Shown one piece after another: positions 7,637 to 14,891 of a DNA stretch of 35,797 nucleotides. Source of the DNA: Pseudomonadota bacterium (GTDB lineage Bacteria; Pseudomonadota; Gammaproteobacteria; Burkholderiales; Thiobacillaceae); contig JAUXXW010000100.1 of the NCBI GenBank assembly GCA_030684775.1, forward strand, positions 1 to 35,797, read 5' to 3'. The notes beneath the pieces were generated by a model. It saw nothing but the letters and a program-made list of their open reading frames with translations, had not been told where the DNA came from and did not search any database. The translations under genes were made by a program, and so were the position numbers. Numbering within the stretch: the stretch's first letter is position 1; every line of letters begins with the position of its first letter.

Positions 7637-8395
7637 ATGAATCTCGACGCTCTTGAATTCGGCATTCTCCTGCCCGCCTTCGTGGCGGGACTGCTGGTGC
7701 TGGCCAGCCATGTGCCGCTGGGCCAGACGGTGCTGAAACGCGGCATCATCTTTCTCGATCTCGCCATCGCCCAGATCGCCGGCCTGGGTGTGGTGATCGC
7801 CCATGGCCTGGGCGGCGAGGGTAGTCCCTGGCTCTCCCAGGCCGGCGCGGTCTCGGCGGCGCTGCTGGGGGCGTTGTTCCTGCATCGCATGGAAAAACTC
7901 GCCCGAGGGGACGAAAACTCACGACAGGAGGCGATCATCGGCGTCACCTTCGTCTGTGCCGCCTGTCTCGCGCTGATTCTGATGAGCCACGACCCGCATG
8001 GCGCGGAACATCTGCGGGAACTGCTGGTGGGCCAGATTCTATGGACCACCTGGAGCGACCTCGTTCCCCTCGCCGTGGTCACGGCCCTGGTGCTGGCGGC
8101 CTGGTTCGGGCTCGGCTGGCGCGACTCGCCCTTGGGCTTCTATATGCTGTTCGCCGTCACCATCACCGCTTCGGTTCAGGTGGTGGGCATCTACCTGGTG
8201 TTCGCCAGCCTGATCGTGCCGGCCCTGGTCAGCGGCGAACGCCTCGGGCGCGGGCTGGTCATCGGGGCGACGGGGTATGCTGTCGGCCTGATCGCTTCCG
8301 GCCTGTTCGACCTGCCCTCGGGCGCGGCCATCGTGCTGGCGTTGACGGCGGTGGCCGGGCTGGTGGCCTTGTTCAATCGAGTGAGACGCGTATGA
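7637..8395 (+). CDS. ZnuB-like metal ABC transporter permease (ABC-3 family)
   Basis: A 252-residue polytopic membrane protein of the ABC-3 (ZnuB/TroC/MntB) family, hydrophobic throughout with about seven or eight helices. Recognisable family stretches are GQTVLKRGIIFLDLAIAQIA near residue 30 and 'VGIYLVFASLIVPAL' near 185. The expected partner ZnuC ATPase is not adjacent; the only ATPase in the locus is the MacB/LolD-type gene at 2442. The stop codon overlaps an ATG (ATGA at 8392-8395) that is the duplicated, now orphan, start of the DUF3299 gene. The protein looks intact. Function is inferred to be zinc import with the preceding binding protein. Confidence 0.85.
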   Translation: MNLDALEFGILLPAFVAGLLVLASHVPLGQTVLKRGIIFLDLAIAQIAGLGVVIAHGLGGEGSPWLSQAGAVSAALLGALFLHRMEKLARGDENSRQEAIIGVTFVCAACLALILMSHDPHGAEHLRELLVGQILWTTWSDLVPLAVVTALVLAAWFGLGWRDSPLGFYMLFAVTITASVQVVGIYLVFASLIVPALVSGERLGRGLVIGATGYAVGLIASGLFDLPSGAAIVLALTAVAGLVALFNRVRRV

Positions 8396-8520
8396 ACATG
8401 GAAACCTTTGTGCCGTAGGTTGGGCAAAGCGAAGCGTGCCCAACGAACCGCCGCGATGTTGGGCACGCTTCGCTTTGCCCAACCTACGGCGCTTGTTCAA
8501 TCGATTGAGACATCCATGAA
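8368..8520. repeat. 29-bp direct duplication (8368-8396 and 8492-8520) flanking repeat A4
   Basis: CTTGTTCAATCGA followed by G/T and TGAGAC, four differing bases, and ATGAA occurs at both places (24 of 29 bases identical). Copy 1 keeps the ZnuB-like stop codon and a dead ATG; copy 2 keeps the working ATG of the DUF3299 gene. Between them lie 95 bp containing a family A hairpin. Confidence 0.8.
8415..8487. repeat. Palindromic repeat, family A short form (copy A4)
   Basis: Starts GTAGGTTGGGCAAAGCGAAG and ends CTTCGCTTTGCCCAACCTAC, loop GAACCGCCGCGATG. It separates the ZnuB-like permease from the DUF3299 gene. Confidence 0.92.
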
Positions 8521-9082
8521 ACAAACATTCACCGGCCTGCTTCTGGCCTTGTTGCTTGCCGCCCCCGCGCTGAGCGCCGACTACAAAGTGGGCGACCGCC
8601 TGCCCGAGGGCGCGAAAGCCAAATCCGCCTACAAGACCACGGACTGGGACGATCTGTTGCCCAAGGGATGGGACCCGATGGCCGCGTTCAAGGGCATCGA
8701 TCTGGCCAAGTTGGACGACGCCGACCCGCGCGCGGCGGATGCCCTGGCGCAAATGCGCCGCGCCTGGGACGCGGCGCCGGTCAACCCGGCGATGGACGGT
8801 CGCGACATCCGCATTCCCGGTTTCGTCGTCTCGCTCGATGGCGGCCCCAACGAGTTGCGCGAATTCCTGCTGGTGCCCTATTTCGGCGCCTGCATCCATG
8901 TACCGCCACCGCCCGCCAACCAGATCATCCACGTCATGCCGGACAAGCCGGTCAAGGGCGTGAAGAACATGGAGGCGGTATGGGTCAGCGGCAAACTGAC
9001 GATCGGCCACTCCGATACGGCGATGGGCAAATCCGGCTACCGGATACAGGCGCGGGAGGTGGTGAAGTACAAGGAGCGTTGA
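8516..9082 (+). CDS. DUF3299 exported protein of the metal-uptake locus
   Basis: A 188-residue protein with a signal peptide (about 1-20, ending PALSA). The body matches the DUF3299 pattern: 'GRDIRIPGFVVSLDG' near residue 100, 'REFLLVPYFGACIHVPPPP' near 117, and a C-terminal 'GYRIQAREVVKY'. The Cys in 'YFGACIHVPPPP' with its flanking His is a family hallmark. DUF3299 proteins occur next to MacB-type ABC genes in zinc-regulated clusters of Gammaproteobacteria; their biochemical role is unknown. The start lies in the second copy of a 29-bp duplication, and the ancestral start probably overlapped the ZnuB-like stop. Confidence 0.82.
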   Translation: MKQTFTGLLLALLLAAPALSADYKVGDRLPEGAKAKSAYKTTDWDDLLPKGWDPMAAFKGIDLAKLDDADPRAADALAQMRRAWDAAPVNPAMDGRDIRIPGFVVSLDGGPNELREFLLVPYFGACIHVPPPPANQIIHVMPDKPVKGVKNMEAVWVSGKLTIGHSDTAMGKSGYRIQAREVVKYKER

Positions 9083-9094
9083 GAGGCGTGGCTT

Positions 9095-9189
9095 CCCCCT
9101 TTTTCAAAGGGGGATTGAGGGGGATTTGGCGACGTTTGCCTGAGCTGCCGTCTCAGAAATCCCCCCTGCCCCCCTTTGAGAAAGGGGGG
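9095..9189. repeat. Palindromic repeat, family C (C2), intergenic
   Basis: Left hairpin CCCCCTTTTTCAAAGGGGG (9095-9113), spacer with GATTTGGCGACGTTTGCC and CAGAAATCCCCCC, and right hairpin CCCCCCTTTGAGAAAGGGGG plus G (9169-9189). This is the compact form of the element. It lies between the convergent DUF3299 and reductase genes and could act as a bidirectional transcription barrier. Confidence 0.85.
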
Positions 9190-9238
9190 AACCTCTGCTC
9201 TAACCGCTCCACCAGTGTTGTGGTGTGCGCGGCGCACC

Positions 9239-10384
9239 CTATGGCAATAGCGCCCCCACCTGTTTCGCCAGCTCCGCCCGGCGGCCGGTTTCGCCTCCGG
9301 TCAAGGCGAAACCATCGAGGTTGCCGGCTTCGTTCTGGTGCAGGGCGACGATGCCGTTTTCGTTCTGCTCCACCCGCCAACTCCCCTCCGCACCCGGCGC
9401 CGGAGGCAGCACGGCGATCGGGTAGGCACTGGTTTTCACCATCACCGGCATCGCCGGGTAGCTCACCTGAATGTCCTCGCCGGCGAGGATGGCGGCGAGC
9501 GCGCGGGCCTGGAGCAACAAGGGCTGGACGAAGGGCAGTACATGGCCGGCCACTTCGGCGCAATCGCCGATCGCATAAATGTCCGCGACCCCGGTTTCCA
9601 GTTTCCGATTGACCACGATGCCGCGATTCACCGGGATACCGGCATCCCGCGCCAGTTGCGTGCGTGATCGCAGGCCGATGGCGGAGAGCACCATATCGGC
9701 TTCGATCCGGCTGCCATCGTCCAGGGTGAGGCGGTAACCACCGTCGCGGTGATCCACTCGTTTCGCCGTTTGGCCGAAGCGCCAGGCCACGCCCTGGCTC
9801 TCCAGGGTTTCCGCCAGCGCCCGGCCGGCCTCTTCGGGAATCAGGCGTTCCAGCGGCCAGGGGCCGAGGTGAACGACGCTCGCGGCATGGCCGCTGGCCG
9901 CCAGGTCGTTGGCGAATTCACAGCCGATCAGGCCACCGCCGAGGATGGCGACATGGCGTTTGCCTTCCAGCGCGGCGCGAAAGCGGGTGTAGTCATCGAG
10001 ATCGTTGACGCTGATTACGTCCTTGGCTGCGTCGCCGCCCAGACCGTGCGGGAAGGGGTCGGCGCCGAGGGCGAGCACCAGACGGCCGTAGGGAATTTCA
10101 CCGCCGGCGGTGCGTACCACCTTGTTGGCCGGGTCGATGGCCGCGACCCGGGTATGCGTGAGGATCGTGGCATTGAATTTGGCCGCCGCCTGTTCCGCTG
10201 TTTCCGAGGCCAGTTGCGCGGGCGTGCGCTTCTGGCTCAGGGCGTTGGACAGATTCGGCTTGCTGTAGACACGGCCATCGTCGGCGGTAATCAGCGTGAC
10301 CGGCGTACTCGTGTCGCGTTTGCGGAATTCACGCAGCAGACCGTAACCGGCCAGGCCGCTGCCGAGGATGACGATTGGGGACAT
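9239..10384 (-). CDS. FAD/NAD(P)-dependent oxidoreductase, rubredoxin reductase-like
   Basis: A 381-residue flavoprotein with an N-terminal FAD motif 'VILGSGLAGYG' (about 5-15), a second nucleotide motif 'VAILGGGLIGCEFAN' near 145 for NAD(P)H, and 'DIYAIGDCAEV' near 265 closing the FAD site. This order is that of rubredoxin/ferredoxin reductases of the AlkT/RubB/NorW kind. ATG 10384 is chosen because AGGAG stands about 7 nt upstream and the Rossmann motif starts at once. It is the last gene of a rubrerythrin-rubredoxin-reductase set on the minus strand, so it most likely passes NAD(P)H electrons to the rubredoxin. A long family A repeat lies between it and the rubredoxin gene. Confidence 0.87.
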   Translation of the reverse strand: MSPIVILGSGLAGYGLLREFRKRDTSTPVTLITADDGRVYSKPNLSNALSQKRTPAQLASETAEQAAAKFNATILTHTRVAAIDPANKVVRTAGGEIPYGRLVLALGADPFPHGLGGDAAKDVISVNDLDDYTRFRAALEGKRHVAILGGGLIGCEFANDLAASGHAASVVHLGPWPLERLIPEEAGRALAETLESQGVAWRFGQTAKRVDHRDGGYRLTLDDGSRIEADMVLSAIGLRSRTQLARDAGIPVNRGIVVNRKLETGVADIYAIGDCAEVAGHVLPFVQPLLLQARALAAILAGEDIQVSYPAMPVMVKTSAYPIAVLPPAPGAEGSWRVEQNENGIVALHQNEAGNLDGFALTGGETGRRAELAKQVGALLP

Positions 10385-10406
10385 GGGGGGCTCCTGTGGG
10401 TTTGGC

Positions 10407-10428
10407 CCCTCTCCCAATCGGGGAGGGG
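10407..10428. repeat. Family B-like hairpin upstream of the reductase gene
   Basis: CCCCTCTCCC faces GGGGAGGGG around AATC. It lacks the CTCACCCCCGG lead of B1 and B2, so it is only a related hairpin. It lies between the reductase ribosome-binding site and repeat A5. Confidence 0.6.
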
Positions 10429-10438
10429 CGCGTAGGCC

Positions 10439-10568
10439 GTAGGTTGGGCAGCGGAGTCGTTGTCCGCTTTAGCGGCTTACGAATCCGGCGTGCCCCTTGC
10501 GGGTGCAAAGCGAAGCGTGCCCAACGAACCGCGGCGATGTTGGGCACGCTTCGCTTTGCCCAACCTAC
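10439..10568. repeat. Palindromic repeat, family A long form (copy A5)
   Basis: Starts GTAGGTTGGGCAGCGGAG and ends GCTTTGCCCAACCTAC. It is nearly identical to A2 apart from the loop (GAACCGCGGCGATG). It is inserted between the rubredoxin and reductase genes of an otherwise compact operon. Confidence 0.92.
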
Positions 10569-10591
10569 GCGGCTCCTACGGGGGAGTTCAA

Positions 10592-10756
10592 TCAGATTTC
10601 GCGCATCTCGAAATCGGCCTTGGCGACGCCGCAATCCGGGCAGGCCCAGTCTTCCGGCACGTCGGCCCAGCGGGTGCCGGCCTGGATGCCGTGTTCCGGG
10701 TCACCCTGGGTTTCGTCGTAAACATAACCACACACGATGCATTCGTAGATTTTCAT
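10592..10756 (-). CDS. Rubredoxin
   Basis: A 54-residue stand-alone rubredoxin, too short for many gene callers. The iron-binding cysteines are C6 and C9 in '[11 protein letters not shown]' and C39 and C42 in '[11 protein letters not shown]', with the usual 'GDPEHGI' and '[10 protein letters not shown]' segments between them, all canonical. It is a cytoplasmic one-electron carrier. It sits 27 bp after the rubrerythrin gene, whose own C-terminal rubredoxin domain is absent, so this protein probably serves as the external electron donor to rubrerythrin and accepts electrons from the reductase encoded next. Confidence 0.95.
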   Translation of the reverse strand: MKIYECIVCGYVYDETQGDPEHGIQAGTRWADVPEDWACPDCGVAKADFEMREI

Positions 10757-10783
10757 GATGTTTCCTTTGATCGGTTGAGAGAT

Positions 10784-11257
10784 TCAGGCGGAAATCTGGT
10801 CGAGCTGCGCCTGGTAATGATTGGCGTGTTTCTCTTCGACTCGGGCCAAGGCGGCGAAGCGCTTGGCGGCTTTGGCGAGCACGGCCTGGAACTGGGCGGC
10901 ATGTTCCTTCGATTCGGCGATCTGTTCGTCCATCTCGGCGACCGCCGCGTGGTTTCCCTCTTCCATCGCCTCGTGGCGGAACTTGGGGTACATCTCGGTG
11001 TACTCGTGGGTCTCGCCCTCGATGGCGTACTTGAGGCATTTCTCCGGGGTCATGGTTTCGCCGGCGAACAACAACTCGGCGTGGCCGAAGGCATGTTGCA
11101 CTTCCTGCGCGGCGGTTTCCTCGAACACGCGGGCGGTGGCTTCGTCACCGGCGGCGCGGCACTGTTTGGCGAACCACCTGTATTTGATGTGGGCCATCGA
11201 CTCGCCGGCGAAAGCGGCTTCGAGGTTCTGAATGGTGGGTGACTTGGCGTTTTCCAT
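10784..11257 (-). CDS. Rubrerythrin, diiron domain only
   Basis: A 157-residue four-helix diiron protein. Ligand motifs are 'NLEAAFAGESMAHIKY' (Glu near 19), 'EETAAQEVQHAFGH' (E and H near 51-57), 'EGETHEYTEMYP' near 85 and 'RVEEKHANHY' near 145. These fit the rubrerythrin pattern of two diiron half-sites. The family reduces hydrogen peroxide with electrons from rubredoxin in the cytoplasm. A typical rubrerythrin ends in a CxxC rubredoxin domain; this one stops after the second half-site, and a separate rubredoxin follows. ATG 11257 has AGGAGA about 6 nt upstream. Two palindromes at 11325-11374 lie in the promoter region. Confidence 0.92.
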   Translation of the reverse strand: MENAKSPTIQNLEAAFAGESMAHIKYRWFAKQCRAAGDEATARVFEETAAQEVQHAFGHAELLFAGETMTPEKCLKYAIEGETHEYTEMYPKFRHEAMEEGNHAAVAEMDEQIAESKEHAAQFQAVLAKAAKRFAALARVEEKHANHYQAQLDQISA

Positions 11258-11324
11258 TGCGTTTCTCCTGAGGGTTGAAGGCGGTGCGTTGACCACGGAA
11301 GCCATGCTACGGAGAGACGAATGA

Positions 11325-11374
11325 TCCATCCAATGGATAGTTGTGATTGCAACGATCTATCTAGTAGATAGATC
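11325..11374. promoter_or_regulatory. Two palindromes upstream of the rubrerythrin operon
   Basis: ATCCAT-CCA-ATGGAT at 11325-11339 and GATCTATCT-AGT-AGATAGATC at 11354-11374 are perfect inverted repeats in the 190-bp region before the rubrerythrin gene. Their centres are 32 bp apart, about three helical turns, as expected for paired operators. The regulator is not recognised; the spacing does not fit an OxyR site. Confidence 0.55.
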
Positions 11375-11450
11375 AAGTGCGCCAGGCGCGGTGCCGCGCG
11401 CTTCCGGTGGCCAGCTTGACGCCACGCGGGCAATGCGCGCCGTCTTTCGT

Positions 11451-14400
11451 TCAGAACAAGGGGTTGTCGCCTTCCTGCCAGGAAAAGGCGGGTTTTTTCG
11501 GCGGCTTGGCGTTGGTCGGTGGCGGGGCGCGCGGCGGGGGCGGCGGATCGGGTTTGTCCATTTGTGGCGGTGGCGGGGCCGCCGGCAGTTCCATGGGCAC
11601 CGGATCGGGCTTGACCACGGGCTTGGCCGCCGGCTTTGCCGGGGCGGGTTTGCGCGCTACCGGTTTGGCGGCGGCCGGCGCCGAGGTTGTCGCCGCCACC
11701 GCGGCCGCCGGGGTTCCCGGTGGCGGCAGTGCTCCCGCTTTGGGCGGGGCGCCGCTGGGCGTGGCTTCTTCGCTGTCGAACGCCAGCGCCGATTCCTGCC
11801 AGGTGGGTTCCGGCCGCTCGTTGCCCAGCACCAGGCCGCGCAGGGCGGGCTCCATGTCCTTCAATATCTGCACGGCGATGGCGCTGGTGAAGTGGTAGTT
11901 CGCCGCCGCCTCGCCCGGCACGAACACCGTCATCACGCCGAAGAAGCGCGGCCCGAGGTAGAAGGCGAAGGTGGCGGTGCGGTTCATGACTTTGGATTCG
12001 AGCACCTGGCCGCGGGCGGAATAGACCTCCAGGCGGTGGTCGCCGGTTCCGGTCTTGCCGCCGATCGGCAGGAAACTGCCGTCATCCAGTTGGAAGCTGC
12101 CACGCAGGCGGCGGGCGGTGCCCTCTTGCACCACATTGGCGAGAGCCCGCTTCACCACGGAGGCGACTTCTTCCGGGAAGATGCGCTCCGCTGTGGGCCG
12201 GCGGCGCTTGAGGAGCGTTTGGTAGGGCGTGCCGCCGGCGAGTTCCACACGGGTCAGGGTGACCGGCGGCAGTTTTGCGCCGTCGTTGGCGATCACGCCC
12301 ATCAATTCGGCCAGGGCGGCGGGGCGGTCGGCGGAGGAACCGATGGAGGTCGCGTAGGACGGCACCAGGCTGCCGAACGGGTAGCCGAGGCGACGCCAGC
12401 GCTTGTGGATTTCCTGGAAGGCTTCGATTTCCAGCAGGGAGAGGATGCGGATGTCCTGCGCATTCTTGTGGCTGGTGTTGAGCAGCCAGGCGTAGACATC
12501 GATCCGCTCCTGCGTGCTGGCCTTGACGATCTCGCTCCATTTGGCGCCGGGATGCGCGCGCAAGTAGGCCACCAGCCAGAGCTCCAGGGGGTGAATCTGG
12601 CTGATGTAGCCACGGTCGGCGAGGTTGAATTTGTCCGGCCCGTAGGTTTCGAACAGGTACTGATAGTCGCTTTCGTCGAGGCTGGCGGGGTTGTTGAGGC
12701 GCGTTTTCAGGAAATCGGTGAAGGCGACGACATCGGCTTTCGGTTCCAGATAGCGGTAAACCGCGGCCAGACGCTTGGGGTTGGCGGTGAGGTGGTTGAG
12801 CAGGGCGGCGGGCGTTTCTTCCGGCTTCAAGCCTTTGTATTTCTTGTTGAAACGGGCCAGATAGGCCTTGCCCTCCTTGTCGGCGAATTGTTTCAGGTAG
12901 TCCTCACGCCGGGGGTCTTCGGGGTCGGCCAGGATTTGCGCCGCGCCTTTCGGGTCGCGGTAGATGAAATGGCGTACCAGGTCGCGCATCAGGCGGATGA
13001 ATGGCAGGTTCACGGAATTGCGCGTGGCCTCCCACAAGTCCATGACTTTATGGTCGTCGTCGCCGTGGAAATTGGAGAAGCGGTGCAGGCCGCCGCCGGT
13101 GAAGAAGGACTCCGCCGGACTGGCGGAATATCGCCGCGCCATCGCCGCTTCCAGCATGGGCGTGAGCGATTTGTCCGCGCTCCGCAACAAGTAATCGCGT
13201 ACCCACTGCAAGAGCAGATCCTTGTCGCCGATCTTCAGTTTGAGCAGGTCGGCGCGCGACGCTTCGGCGTATTGATCGTGCAGTTCGGTAACCAGATGCA
13301 GGTAGGTGAGCAGCGTGCGCAGCTTGGCCGAGGAGCCCATGTCCAGTTTGGCGCTCTTGTTGATGTCGAAGGGCTGGTTCAGGTTATCCGCCTGGACTCG
13401 CAACAGCGCGCCATCCTGGGTGTTTTCGTAGAGCGTGAAGCTGTAGATGGGTTTGGACAGGTCGTTTTGCGGCGACAGCAGGTAGTGCCCGTAGAGGCCG
13501 GCGGCTTCCACCACCACGGGGTCGGACAGGCGCCGCAGAAAAGCCGATACCGTGCGCTGGGTGGCGCCATGCAGGGTGGCGTTGGCCTTGATGTCGAGGC
13601 GGTCGAGATCGTAGAGGCGCTGCACGCCCAGGTCTCCCGCGAGTTCCACGCGCAGGGTGCTGGCCGCCTTGTTTTCGGCGAAACCGCCATTCGCGGACTT
13701 CCGGCCGTCGTTGCTTTGAAAGGCGATCTTTTCGCGCAGGGCGAGGTCGCGGAAGGCCGGCGTGATGACCTTGGCCGCCGTCAGCAACCTGAGATGCGTG
13801 TCGGCATAGGCATTCAGGCTCTTGCGCCCGGCTCCGGACAACAGGTGATACGAGGGTTTGCGCTGCGAGATCAGCAGGCCAAGCACATGTTTGTAGGCGC
13901 GCGCTTCCTCCGGGGTGTCGTGCGGGCGCATCAACAACTGGTTGACCTTGTCGAAGTCCATCCCGTACCAGCCCTCCAGCCCCTCGCCGATGCCGTTGAT
14001 CTCACCGAAACCGGGCGCGGCGGACAAGGGCACGGTATTGAGGTAATCGAGCACGATGCGGCGCCGGCTGGCGCGTGTGTCCTCGCCATCCAGGTAGGCG
14101 CGCAGCGAGGCGGAGGCCATCTGGGTGAGCTTGTCGGAGGCCGTCATGGTCAGGCCATCGGGCGAATGGCGGTATTTCTCGATCTGGGTGGCCAGGGTGG
14201 AACCTCCTGGCACATTGCGCGACGGGTCCACGGCCTGGATCGCCTTTTCCATCACCGCCTGGGCCAGGCGATCCCATTCCACGGCGGGGTTGCGTTCCGG
14301 ATGGTTGGGGTCGAGCAGTTCGCGGTTTTCGATGAACAACAGGGTATTGGCGATGATCGGCGGCACGGCGTTGAAATCGGCATAGGCATAGCGCGGGTAA

Positions 14401-14888
14401 CGCGCCTCATGCAGCGGCTTGTTGCTGCAATCGAGCAGGGTGAGGCCGGTGACCGACTTTTCCTTGTAGGGCAGATACAGGCCGTAATCGAGGATGCGCG
14501 CCATGTCCGGCGAAATGCGCGCCTGCGCGGTGACTTCGAAGCCCTGTTCCTTCAGCCCGCGCACGAAATTCGGCAACTCGGTATAGCCGTTGCGGATGTC
14601 GTAGGGGCCATGCTTCGGCACGCGCAGCGCGGGGTTCTCGCCCGCTTCGATCTGAAAAGTCAGGCGCTTGCCATAGCCCGCCAACAGCATGGCCTGGAAT
14701 GGCGAGGCGATCATTTCGTAGGCGGCGATCACGGCGCCGATGATGATCATGAAAATGATCAACATCGCGATCTGGAAACGGCGAATCTTGCGCTTCAAGG
14801 GGTCCGGCGGCAGCACGCGGGGCGGCGGCTCGGAGGCAGGCGTAGAGGTTGGGCGCGCGCCCTCGGGCAGATCGACTTCAGACGACAT
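11451..14888 (-). CDS. Atypical class A penicillin-binding protein (GT51 plus transpeptidase)
   Basis: A 1145-residue protein with a cytoplasmic N-terminus, one membrane anchor (about 36-57) and a large periplasmic part. A GT51 glycosyltransferase domain shows 'FIENRELLDPNHPERNP' near 187 and 'GGSTLATQIEKYRHS' near 227. The first motif departs from the usual ED-F-H pattern (Asn for Asp). Transpeptidase motifs follow: SSAK (SxxK) near 517, SVN (SxN) near 625 and GGKTGTG (KTG) near 943. The transpeptidase part has unusually long insertions, and the last 100 residues are a Pro/Ala/Lys tail. The expected role is peptidoglycan polymerisation and cross-linking; GT activity is less certain because of the altered motif. 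The ATG is 3 bp after the hemF stop, so the two are co-transcribed. Confidence 0.85.
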   Translation of the reverse strand: MSSEVDLPEGARPTSTPASEPPPRVLPPDPLKRKIRRFQIAMLIIFMIIIGAVIAAYEMIASPFQAMLLAGYGKRLTFQIEAGENPALRVPKHGPYDIRNGYTELPNFVRGLKEQGFEVTAQARISPDMARILDYGLYLPYKEKSVTGLTLLDCSNKPLHEARYPRYAYADFNAVPPIIANTLLFIENRELLDPNHPERNPAVEWDRLAQAVMEKAIQAVDPSRNVPGGSTLATQIEKYRHSPDGLTMTASDKLTQMASASLRAYLDGEDTRASRRRIVLDYLNTVPLSAAPGFGEINGIGEGLEGWYGMDFDKVNQLLMRPHDTPEEARAYKHVLGLLISQRKPSYHLLSGAGRKSLNAYADTHLRLLTAAKVITPAFRDLALREKIAFQSNDGRKSANGGFAENKAASTLRVELAGDLGVQRLYDLDRLDIKANATLHGATQRTVSAFLRRLSDPVVVEAAGLYGHYLLSPQNDLSKPIYSFTLYENTQDGALLRVQADNLNQPFDINKSAKLDMGSSAKLRTLLTYLHLVTELHDQYAEASRADLLKLKIGDKDLLLQWVRDYLLRSADKSLTPMLEAAMARRYSASPAESFFTGGGLHRFSNFHGDDDHKVMDLWEATRNSVNLPFIRLMRDLVRHFIYRDPKGAAQILADPEDPRREDYLKQFADKEGKAYLARFNKKYKGLKPEETPAALLNHLTANPKRLAAVYRYLEPKADVVAFTDFLKTRLNNPASLDESDYQYLFETYGPDKFNLADRGYISQIHPLELWLVAYLRAHPGAKWSEIVKASTQERIDVYAWLLNTSHKNAQDIRILSLLEIEAFQEIHKRWRRLGYPFGSLVPSYATSIGSSADRPAALAELMGVIANDGAKLPPVTLTRVELAGGTPYQTLLKRRRPTAERIFPEEVASVVKRALANVVQEGTARRLRGSFQLDDGSFLPIGGKTGTGDHRLEVYSARGQVLESKVMNRTATFAFYLGPRFFGVMTVFVPGEAAANYHFTSAIAVQILKDMEPALRGLVLGNERPEPTWQESALAFDSEEATPSGAPPKAGALPPPGTPAAAVAATTSAPAAAKPVARKPAPAKPAAKPVVKPDPVPMELPAAPPPPQMDKPDPPPPPRAPPPTNAKPPKKPAFSWQEGDNPLF

Positions 14889-14891
14889 GGA

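Noticed and set aside
11337-11360. OxyR-like ATAG...CTAT pattern upstream of rubrerythrin
   Set aside because: The half-site spacing is 16 bp rather than the 7 bp of OxyR sites; the two simple palindromes describe the region better.
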